NCBI GenBank assembly: GCA_964496005.1
Contig: CAZBWW010000011.1
Location: 1 to 31,794 of the forward strand
Length of the DNA: 31,794 nt
DNA from: CAZBWW01 sp964496005
GTDB lineage: Bacteria > Patescibacteriota > WWE3 > UBA101185 > UBA10185
Direction: 5' to 3'
Positions within the stretch are counted from its first letter, which is position 1; each line of letters opens with the position of its first letter. A model generated the notes under the pieces. That model worked only from the letters and a program-made list of their open reading frames with translations. It was not told the DNA's origin and searched no databases. A program made the translations under genes and the position numbers. Below, piece after piece: positions 8,944 to 15,728 of the stretch.

Positions 8944-9005
8944 ATGTCCCACCGAGAGCTTGCTCTCACCGGGACGCTGAAGAAACCACCCTCGGGTGGT
9001 TTTTT
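8944..9005 (+). ncRNA. Candidate small structured RNA or attenuator ending in an intrinsic terminator
   Basis: Directly after a good promoter lie two hairpins. The first (8946-8975) pairs GTCCC with GGGAC and GAGAG with CTCTC around a CTTG loop, with a symmetric ACC/ACC internal loop. The second (8983-9005) pairs AAACCACC with GGTGGTTT around CTCG and runs into six T, a textbook intrinsic terminator. The product would be about 62 nt. An open frame passes through it in register with the downstream protease, but that peptide looks like translated RNA structure. I could not match it to a known riboswitch. It may be a free sRNA or an attenuator for the protease gene. Confidence 0.5.
8983..9005 (+). 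terminator. Rho-independent terminator
   Basis: AAACCACC-CTCG-GGTGGTTT stem with a tetraloop followed by a T-tract; it lies upstream of the protease start at 9097. Confidence 0.75.
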
Positions 9006-9096
9006 CATTTGTAAAACTATTTTAATTGTTAATGTAACTCTTTTTTACTACAATAATTTTATAACTAATTTACCTACACTAAATCTGGACGCACAT

Positions 9097-11205
9097 ATGT
9101 TCGAAGATAGCAGTATTCAAGACCAAAACCAAAACGAAGGCAAAGAAAAAAATTATGGCTTAGGCGAAGTAATTGCTAAAGACTGTAATGGTGAATACAT
9201 GGTACCAGGTTCGCTTGTGTTAGTAGTAGGTAATAATGGTTATTCCGTTGAAGTTATTGAATCATCTAGCCAGATAGATTGGAGATTTGATAAGTGTGTA
9301 GGTGCTGTTATTACAGAAAAGAATCTAACTGAGTTAGTTGATGAGTTAGAAGTAGTGCTTTTTCCCGAAGATACTTGGCTAAATATTACACGACTTGAAA
9401 ATGCAGATACTGACTATTGGAGTAGAATTCAGCAGTATGCAGCAGAACTCACAAAGTATAAAGACGCAGTAGAATTGGCGACTAGAGCTCCGCATAGCAA
9501 TGAAAGTGATTTGCTTGAAGCATTAGCTATAAGTATGCGTGAGACAATTGCAGTACCGACTGATATTATTAGATTTCAAGTCCCAGAAGTGCAAACCACA
9601 TTCGCAGTTACGGGTTATAAATCTGACGCTGAGGGAGTTACGTTGGAGTTTATTTCAGACACGGGTTACAGCTACGAATACATTATTCCAACAAACGAAG
9701 TCATATGCCCGTACGATGATTACAAGTGCGCATTAGGTATTGTCGAGCACGGCAATGAGCGGTCTCTTGTATTTTTTAAAATTAAGAGTGCTAATTTAAA
9801 ACCATTTGAACCAGTTTTTGAAAGAATGAGCTCAATTGAAGATGTACACCGCCGTTTAGTGCAGGATTTTCCGTGGATACAGCTTGCTGATATTACTAAA
9901 CAGATTAACATACCCATGTTCGATACAAGCACATCCGAAAATACACTAGGTGAGCTGAGTATGATAGACAAGAAGAGATTTGCCAAAATTTATCCTAAAG
10001 GTCGAACCTTATCAGATACTCAAGAGCTGAATAATTATGAACGGATGTACTTAGAGACACGGAATTATGCATATGTGGCTGAGTTAGGTGCAAGATTGAC
10101 TTTCAGAAGTACAGATTTAGCTGAGTTTAGCTCAGTCGACGAGCTTATTGATTCAAGATTGGCCACTATGACTGTGGACGAGAGGTGGGAGGTAGTTATT
10201 AAAACGTTAACAGAAATTGAAAAAAATACGAGAAAATTACTTAGCCATAGATGGAAGCTTGAAGAAAGATTATTTGGTGATCAAATTGTTAATCCTTATC
10301 AACAATACATTCAAAGGTTTCTTGGCGCAGGCACAATAAATGAGTTTGGTGATGCTGTCGGACTATATGTGAACGGAGTATTGGCACTACAAGTAGAACT
10401 TGATGAATCTTATACAAATTATGGTTTAAAGGCTTTAGCTAGAGATGAACAACTAACAACCGAGGTTAGAAATTTTCATATTATGCAAGCAGTTGCCGAG
10501 GTTGTAGCGCATGAGATTGGACATATAGGATTGAGAGATACACGTTATACTGGTACAGCACTAGTGGTCTATAAACCACAATTAAGAGATGCAGAAAAAT
10601 ATGAGGAAGTATATACTGAGTGGAAATCCGTGCATTTACCAAGAGCCCTGGAAACACCCGGTCTTGGTGGGCAATTATCCCATCCATATACATATTTTAG
10701 CGTATTATACAATCGGAGTGTTACGTACAACAATGGTAGAACTGAGCTAGGCGAGTCATATGGTGGGGCTCATGCAATAGGTGAGATGGTAGAGTTATTG
10801 GCGAGACATGATGAGGACATTGAAATTTATGGAAAAACCTGGAGAATTAACAGAGACTTCGCACTAAAGTGCGCTTTAGCAACTGCATTTGCACGAAGGG
10901 AAACCGGTGTATTTGAGTTTATGGGTCAACAAGTTGTAGGCTTTAAAGACTTATTTAACACAGTTATAAAGAAAAATGAAAAGCGTTATCAGAGTGCTGA
11001 CTATTCTACAAGGTTAAGGGGGTGTGAAGATGTAGATTATTGGAGATACGCACAAGAAAAGGAAGCAACAGCAGTCGAAAATGCACAAAATACACATCAG
11101 GCAGAGGTTACAATACTATCAGCGGATCGCAATAATCTTATACATACAATTCAAAGCCAGATATATTCAAAACTAAAACAAAAAGTTGCCACTAACATAT
11201 TTTAA
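9097..11205 (+). CDS. Putative HEXXH zinc metallopeptidase, large and unassigned
   Basis: 702 aa from the ATG at 9097. The open frame extends to an ATG at 8944, but those 51 codons cross a terminator hairpin and are not protein-like, so the later start is preferred. No signal peptide or membrane helix is visible. Residues 467-478 read VVAHEIGHIGL, the zinc-binding helix (His472, Glu473, His476) of zincin proteases. A later GAHAIGEMVELL segment could supply a third ligand in gluzincin style. The 470-residue N-terminal part is unrecognised. The role is unknown; a cytoplasmic protease is an inference. Its 3' end lies 20 nt from the aldolase start. Confidence 0.55.
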   Translation: MFEDSSIQDQNQNEGKEKNYGLGEVIAKDCNGEYMVPGSLVLVVGNNGYSVEVIESSSQIDWRFDKCVGAVITEKNLTELVDELEVVLFPEDTWLNITRLENADTDYWSRIQQYAAELTKYKDAVELATRAPHSNESDLLEALAISMRETIAVPTDIIRFQVPEVQTTFAVTGYKSDAEGVTLEFISDTGYSYEYIIPTNEVICPYDDYKCALGIVEHGNERSLVFFKIKSANLKPFEPVFERMSSIEDVHRRLVQDFPWIQLADITKQINIPMFDTSTSENTLGELSMIDKKRFAKIYPKGRTLSDTQELNNYERMYLETRNYAYVAELGARLTFRSTDLAEFSSVDELIDSRLATMTVDERWEVVIKTLTEIEKNTRKLLSHRWKLEERLFGDQIVNPYQQYIQRFLGAGTINEFGDAVGLYVNGVLALQVELDESYTNYGLKALARDEQLTTEVRNFHIMQAVAEVVAHEIGHIGLRDTRYTGTALVVYKPQLRDAEKYEEVYTEWKSVHLPRALETPGLGGQLSHPYTYFSVLYNRSVTYNNGRTELGESYGGAHAIGEMVELLARHDEDIEIYGKTWRINRDFALKCALATAFARRETGVFEFMGQQVVGFKDLFNTVIKKNEKRYQSADYSTRLRGCEDVDYWRYAQEKEATAVENAQNTHQAEVTILSADRNNLIHTIQSQIYSKLKQKVATNIF

Positions 11206-11224
11206 TGCGTTAATTATAGTGCAT

Positions 11225-12646
11225 ATGGTTTCAGACAAACTAAAACAGTTATTTGGCAATACTTTAACTTATTCAGGTGATATATTTACTATAGCCGAGT
11301 CCCGCCAAATTACTCCACACCAAATAGACACGCTAGTCTGGGACGCAGTCTTTGGCACTAATGAAGAAAAACTAAGCTCACGCTGGTTTATATGGGAACT
11401 TGCCTTACAACTTGGAATAAAACCTGCATCCATCAATGATTTGTATATGGCAAGAGGACGTGATCAAATAATGTCAAACTTTAGTGTGCCGGCAATGAAT
11501 TTGCGTGGAATGACATACGATACGGCGCAATGCGTGTTTACTGTTGCTAAAAAATTGAACGTTTACGCATTTATTTTTGAGCTCGCCAGAAGCGAAATGG
11601 GCTATACAGGGCAAACACCTTCCGAATATGTAAGCGTACTCCTCGGAGCTGCTATTAAAACCGGTTGGCGCGGACCGGTATTTATTCAAGGTGATCACTT
11701 TCAGACTAAAATGCATACACCGGGTGTGCCAGAAGAAGGTGAGGTTGATTCACTTAAAAAACTAATTCTCGAAGCTCTATCCGCAGGTTTTTACAATATA
11801 GATATAGACACATCGACTTTAGTGGATTTAGGTCAGCCAACGGAAGAGCTACAACAAAAACCAAATATATTTTATTCTGTGGAACTAGCCAAATTCGTGC
11901 GAGCGCATGAACCTGCCGGTATTACAGTATCACTTGGTGGTGAAATAGGGCATATTGGTGGAAAAAACAGCACTGTAGCGGATTTTGAAGCATATATAAA
12001 AGGTTTTAAAGCTGCTTTACCTGAAAATATGGTTGGAATTAGCAAAATTAGTGTTCAGACAGGGTCAAGTCACGGGGGGATTGTGCTTCCTGACGGTAAC
12101 ATAGCTCCAATCGTAATCGACTTTACGGTTTTATCTAATATTTCAAAAGAATGCAGAAAACGCGGAATAGGCGGTGCCGTACAACACGGAGCATCTACAC
12201 TTCCGGATGAATTTTTTTCCGAATTTCCTAAGTCAGAAACAATAGAAGTTCATCTGGCTACCGGGTTTCAAAATGAATTATTTGACCACCAAATGTTTCC
12301 TAAAGAAATTTTAGCTGAAATGTATGCGTGGGTAGACACCGAGAAAACAGCAGATAGGGATGAGAACGATACTATTGAACAGTTTCATTATAAGACCAGA
12401 AAAAAGGCGTGGGCCAGATTCAAAAAGGAAACCTGGCAAATTGACACTGCGATAAAGGAAGAACTATTTCGGACGTTGGCAGAGAGACTGGAATTTATAT
12501 TTACACAGTTTAACGTAGCAGAAACTGAAAATTTAGTTTCCAAATTTATTAACCCGCCTACAATACATAAAAAAATTGAGGATTTTACGCTTGATTCGGT
12601 TATAAATCAAAATGTAAGTGAAAATGTAAGCGGGCTTGCTGACTAG
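11225..12646 (+). CDS. Class II (zinc) fructose/tagatose-bisphosphate aldolase family protein
   Basis: 473 aa. QGDHFQ (Asp157, His158), GEIGHIGG (His243) and VQHGAS (His321) give the catalytic Asp and the three zinc His ligands of class II aldolases, which split fructose-1,6-bisphosphate into two trioses. It is longer than typical members (about 300 aa): an N-terminal segment of about 90 residues and a C-terminal tail after ATGFQNELFDHQMFP are extra. The start is taken at 11225 rather than 11186 because the earlier start overlaps the protease gene and adds an unlikely leader. Phosphoglycerate kinase follows, so a glycolytic role is likely, though substrate specificity cannot be fixed. Confidence 0.8.
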   Translation: MVSDKLKQLFGNTLTYSGDIFTIAESRQITPHQIDTLVWDAVFGTNEEKLSSRWFIWELALQLGIKPASINDLYMARGRDQIMSNFSVPAMNLRGMTYDTAQCVFTVAKKLNVYAFIFELARSEMGYTGQTPSEYVSVLLGAAIKTGWRGPVFIQGDHFQTKMHTPGVPEEGEVDSLKKLILEALSAGFYNIDIDTSTLVDLGQPTEELQQKPNIFYSVELAKFVRAHEPAGITVSLGGEIGHIGGKNSTVADFEAYIKGFKAALPENMVGISKISVQTGSSHGGIVLPDGNIAPIVIDFTVLSNISKECRKRGIGGAVQHGASTLPDEFFSEFPKSETIEVHLATGFQNELFDHQMFPKEILAEMYAWVDTEKTADRDENDTIEQFHYKTRKKAWARFKKETWQIDTAIKEELFRTLAERLEFIFTQFNVAETENLVSKFINPPTIHKKIEDFTLDSVINQNVSENVSGLAD

Positions 12647-12701
12647 TTTGAATGTTAGGTTTATAATCAATACAGATAAAAGTGGTTATAGTGGCTAGCA
12701 C

Positions 12702-13769
12702 ATGAATTTAAAAAAATTATCAGAACTTTCTCAACACGAACTAAATGGCAAAAAAGTGTTTGTCCGAGTTGACTTTGACGTGCCTCTAGATAATGAGTTA
12801 AAAATAACCAGTACATTTAGAATAGACAGATGTATTCCAACAATTAAATTATTGCAGGAAAGCGGAGCAGCAGTGGTTTTAGGCACAAAAATAGGCCGAC
12901 CGGCAAAACAAAGAATTTCAACGGAAGTCTTAATGCAGTATTTGACGCAGATTTTTGGCTCTAATATTGAATTTTTCGCGGATTACATGAGCTTAGGCTC
13001 TCAGCAAAAAATACAAGAATTACAATCGGGACGTATACTTCTGCTGGAAAATTTGCGTTTTTACAACTTGGAAACGGCAACAAACTATGGGGAGCAGGAA
13101 AGACAGGAAGTTAAGAATTATGCCACTAATTTTAATTTATACGTTAACGAGGCGTTTGCTATGAGTCATCGAAACGAGACATCCGTAACAAGATTACCCG
13201 AATATCTACCGGCTTATGCAGGATTAAACCTTGAAAAAGAAATTTCAACATTATTAACTTTGCTTGAGAACCCTGAAAAACCCTTAGTTTTTATAGTGGG
13301 TGGTGCAAAAATTGAATCTAAACTGCCTGTTATTAACGCGTTTCTGGAAAAAGCGGATAAAATATTAATTGCCGGTAAACTAATTCATGAAAATACGAGT
13401 ATGTTAGCAGAAAAAAGCAATGTACTTATAGCTACATCCGCGCCAAGCGGGTTTGATATCTCTGAAGAGGCTATTTCCGCTTTTTGTAATGAAATAAAAA
13501 TGGCAAAAACTATTGTATGGGCAGGTCCGATAGGTAAATTTGAAGAACAGGATTTTGAGTGGGGAACAAGCTGTATTATTGAATGTATTGGTGCAAACCA
13601 AGGATATAAAGTTGCCGGCGGTGGTGATACTTTTGCCGCGATCGAAAAATTTAATGCTTTAGACAAGTTTAATTTTATCTCAACCGGTGGGGGAGCAATG
13701 CTTAAATTTTTAGCCGGGGAAGCGTTGCCGGGGTTGGATCCTGTAAAGACAGGTACGTACCCTTTGTAA
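12702..13769 (+). CDS. pgk: Phosphoglycerate kinase, short and diverged
   Basis: 355 aa against the usual 390-415. Conserved landmarks run in order: RVDFDVP, IGRP, LLENLRF, the R of SHR (canonical AHR), VGGAKIESKLPVI, WAGPIGKFE, GGGDT and STGGGAMLKFLAGEALPGL. The enzyme moves phosphate from 1,3-bisphosphoglycerate to ADP in the cytoplasm. Oddities: the canonical SHLGRP loop reads TKIGRP (Lys63 in place of the substrate-side His), and DAFGTAHR reads NEAFAMSHR. The basic residues that bind substrate phosphate (Arg40, Arg66 and the LRF and SHR arginines) are kept, so activity is plausible. A TATAGT box lies 9 nt before the ATG. It pairs with the upstream aldolase. Confidence 0.9.
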   Translation: MNLKKLSELSQHELNGKKVFVRVDFDVPLDNELKITSTFRIDRCIPTIKLLQESGAAVVLGTKIGRPAKQRISTEVLMQYLTQIFGSNIEFFADYMSLGSQQKIQELQSGRILLLENLRFYNLETATNYGEQERQEVKNYATNFNLYVNEAFAMSHRNETSVTRLPEYLPAYAGLNLEKEISTLLTLLENPEKPLVFIVGGAKIESKLPVINAFLEKADKILIAGKLIHENTSMLAEKSNVLIATSAPSGFDISEEAISAFCNEIKMAKTIVWAGPIGKFEEQDFEWGTSCIIECIGANQGYKVAGGGDTFAAIEKFNALDKFNFISTGGGAMLKFLAGEALPGLDPVKTGTYPL

Positions 13770-13793
13770 TTATAACGATGTAGCTATATCGGT

Positions 13794-14819
13794 CTATCTT
13801 ATTGTGCTCGCAAACTGACCAACTAAATCTGTTACGCGTAAAAAATCAATAAAATTAGTATTTTTGCTCATTACGCATACTACGACAGGCTTACCTTTAA
13901 ATAATATGCCGCAATCATGCCAGGTACCTGTTTCGCCCCAGTTACCTATTTTATGTGAAAAAACCGTAAATTCGTCTAAACCGGCGTGGACTCTGTCGTC
14001 AAATGCGGTTTCTTTCATTGCGTTTAAAACGCTGTATGGTTTTTGGTCAACTGTCTCATCATCAGCTTGCATGTTTTCCGGCGCATCTTCAGCTTTAATC
14101 CCATTATCACCATCGGTAACATTTTCGGCTTCCAACTCAGCTTCGGCATAAACATCAAGTACATCTTGCTCTTCCAAATAAATATTTTCCAAAATCACTG
14201 CAATTTCAATCGGACTTGTGTTATTTTCAGTAAAAAACTTGGTTTCTTCACCATAAAGCGAATAATTCTCAAATGCTTCCTCAATGGTTTCCTTGCCAAG
14301 CGTGCGTTCTAACATAACCTGTGCTGTGTTGTCAGACTCTTTTAGTAAATAGTTAAGGAGTTGTTCATATGTAAGTTCAGTACCAAACGGAAGTGCCGCA
14401 ATGGAACCGGTACCATCAGCTTCATCAGCGGGGGTAAAAAATACGGTATCACTCAGCTTAAGGTCACCATCTGCCACTTTTTTAAGCACCGCCATCGCAA
14501 GAGGTAATTTGTATAGGGAAGCACCATAAAATTCTTCATATGCGTTATATTCAAAAGTTTCGCTACTTGCTAAATTTTTAATGTATATACCATAAGTCCC
14601 GCGATAGTTGGGCATTTGGTCTACCAATTCACTAAATGTATTTGTTTGGAGTGTTTCGTAAGGTTGATACTTAATAAAATCGACTTCTCGTCTTACAGGC
14701 GATGAGGTGGTTGAAAGTATTTCTTGTGTAGTTTTAAACTCCCTAAACCAGACAGCCGTCAAAAAAAGAAGTGCAGCTATTACAATTCCAGCAAGTGCCG
14801 GCAACATGTTTTTCATCAT
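13794..14819 (-). CDS. Beta-lactamase-like serine hydrolase, membrane-anchored
   Basis: 341 aa with an N-terminal helix (residues 7-25), so the catalytic part is outside the cell. It has the class A active-site set: SLYK (Ser101, Lys104), SDN (162-164) and KIG (290-292) in place of KTG. It lacks an obvious omega-loop Glu of the RxExxLN type needed for class A deacylation, and it carries an acidic insertion at about 217-260. Those features point to a DD-peptidase or transpeptidase-like peptidoglycan enzyme rather than a resistance beta-lactamase. It is convergent with pgk. An extended -10 lies 7 nt before the ATG. Confidence 0.75.
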   Translation of the reverse strand: MMKNMLPALAGIVIAALLFLTAVWFREFKTTQEILSTTSSPVRREVDFIKYQPYETLQTNTFSELVDQMPNYRGTYGIYIKNLASSETFEYNAYEEFYGASLYKLPLAMAVLKKVADGDLKLSDTVFFTPADEADGTGSIAALPFGTELTYEQLLNYLLKESDNTAQVMLERTLGKETIEEAFENYSLYGEETKFFTENNTSPIEIAVILENIYLEEQDVLDVYAEAELEAENVTDGDNGIKAEDAPENMQADDETVDQKPYSVLNAMKETAFDDRVHAGLDEFTVFSHKIGNWGETGTWHDCGILFKGKPVVVCVMSKNTNFIDFLRVTDLVGQFASTIR

Positions 14820-14826
14820 TAGGTAA

Positions 14827-14835
14827 ATTTTACCA
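14827..14835 (-). promoter_or_regulatory. Extended -10 box for the beta-lactamase-like gene
   Basis: On the minus strand TGG-TAAAAT ends 7 nt before the ATG at 14819, again the leaderless layout. Confidence 0.5.
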
Positions 14836-14975
14836 CTTTAGCTAAAAAACTATAAACAAAGTATGTAATTGCGGTTTAAAGTCGCTATACAGTCGACAGT
14901 TAAAACTATACCCAGCCCTGTTTTGTGATAGAATTTGAGCTAGTTATGCGAGTATCGCAAACGTGATAGTAGTTT

Positions 14976-15075
14976 NNNNNNNNNNNNNNNNNNNNNNNNN
15001 NNNNNNNNNNNNNNNNNNNNNNNNNNNNNNNNNNNNNNNNNNNNNNNNNNNNNNNNNNNNNNNNNNNNNNNNNNN
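14976..15075. other. 100-N scaffold gap
   Basis: Exactly 100 unknown bases, the usual placeholder for a gap of unknown size. Repeat logic suggests the true gap may be zero or may hide further copies of the unit. Confidence 0.98.
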
Positions 15076-15095
15076 TGAAAATTAAGACATACTTT

Positions 15096-15130
15096 GGGTT
15101 CATAGCTCAGTTGGTTAGAGCATTCGGTTT
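15096..15130 (+). pseudogene. tRNA-Val 5' half fragment
   Basis: The first 35 nt match the tRNA-Val at 15193 exactly through the start of the anticodon loop, then diverge (TAGATAC instead of ACATCCG). No 3' half follows, so it cannot make a tRNA. Confidence 0.8.
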
Positions 15131-15192
15131 TAGATACGAGCTATGCGAGTATCGCAAACGTGATAGTAGTTTTGAAAATTAAGACATACTTT

Positions 15193-15269
15193 GGGTTCAT
15201 AGCTCAGTTGGTTAGAGCATTCGGTTTACATCCGAAAGGTCCCTGGTTCGAGCCCAGGTGAACCCACCA
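15193..15269 (+). tRNA. tRNA-Val (anticodon TAC), CCA encoded
   Basis: Full cloverleaf: acceptor GGGTTCA/TGAACCC, D-arm GCTC/GAGC, anticodon stem TTCGG/CCGAA with loop TTTACAT (anticodon TAC), T-arm CCTGG/CCAGG around TTCGAGC, discriminator A and an encoded CCA. All stems pair perfectly. Its 5' half is duplicated upstream and its 3' end is duplicated downstream. Confidence 0.97.
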
Positions 15270-15331
15270 GGGTTAGGTGAGCTCAAAGAACGACGCGAAG
15301 CGTCCTTCGAGCCCAGGTGAACCCACCAGGG
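15247..15331 (+). repeat. Direct repeat of the tRNA-Val 3' end, period 59 bp
   Basis: A 26-bp segment from the T-loop through CCAGGG (15247-15272) recurs exactly at 15306-15331. The 33-bp spacer contains a small hairpin, GACGC-GAA-GCGTC. Duplicated tRNA 3' ends are typical scars of integration at tRNA genes, but local tandem duplication would look the same. Confidence 0.75.
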
Positions 15332-15353
15332 GTTAGTAAACAGAAAGATAGTT

Positions 15354-15647
15354 ATGAGAAAATTACTGGTTTTATTATTACTTGTTTGTTTTGGCACTAT
15401 AACGTATTTATATAACTTGATTGGGCTTGTAATTGCGCTCGTTGTATTTGGCGGAATTTATTATGTAATCAACATAAAGTTTAGCGACAAAAAAGCTTTA
15501 CCTGAAAAAGGCGCTTTTGCATCTACGTTTGTACTTACGTATTTAGCAGTTATCAAGGAAGCAGAGAATCCAAGCATTACAGCAGTTGCATTTATTTTTC
15601 TTGTTGTTCTATTAATAATGCTTCTCACCATGTACAAAGATAAATAA
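15354..15647 (+). CDS. Small membrane protein, unknown
   Basis: 97 aa with three predicted membrane helices: residues 3-20, 22-42 and about 72-94. The middle loop is Lys-rich and should face the cytoplasm. No conserved motif is recognised. The ATG has no clear Shine-Dalgarno site. It lies alone between tRNA-Val and tRNA-Gln and is most likely host backbone. Confidence 0.6.
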   Translation: MRKLLVLLLLVCFGTITYLYNLIGLVIALVVFGGIYYVINIKFSDKKALPEKGAFASTFVLTYLAVIKEAENPSITAVAFIFLVVLLIMLLTMYKDK

Positions 15648-15690
15648 TTTCATAAGCTTTAAAGAAATAATTGTGGGGGGCGTAGCGTGG

Positions 15691-15719
15691 TTTAATATAC
15701 GCTGTAAGTGCGATATAAT
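15691..15719 (+). promoter_or_regulatory. Promoter for tRNA-Gln
   Basis: TTTAAT (15691-15696), a 17-bp spacer and a perfect TATAAT (15714-15719), giving a predicted start about 18 nt before the tRNA. The integrase stop codon (15731-15729, minus strand) lies between this promoter and the tRNA. Confidence 0.6.
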
Positions 15720-15728
15720 ACGCTTTGG

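Larger units (their letters stand above)
14945..15227 (+). repeat. Tandem duplication of about 86 bp containing the tRNA-Val 5' half, interrupted by a scaffold gap
   Basis: Bases 14945-14975 equal 15142-15172, and 15076-15130 equal 15173-15227. If the gap is closed to zero the first copy becomes continuous and identical to the second. So the Ns sit exactly within one copy of a duplicated unit, which covers the tRNA upstream region and the first 35 nt of tRNA-Val. Confidence 0.85.

Noticed and set aside
8944..9096. 51-residue N-terminal extension of the HEIGH protease
   Set aside because: It translates a promoter-proximal hairpin and an intrinsic terminator; the ATG at 9097 gives a normal soluble N-terminus. 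A leaderless start at 8944 cannot be fully excluded.
14945..15331. CRISPR array from the repeats around the gap
   Set aside because: Only two copies of each unit, both derived from tRNA-Val sequence, with no regular spacers and no cas genes in the window.
15212..15397. Minus-strand open frame containing GGFTWARTRDL over tRNA-Val
   Set aside because: It is the antisense of the tRNA and its repeated 3' end; such peptides are a known false-gene signature.
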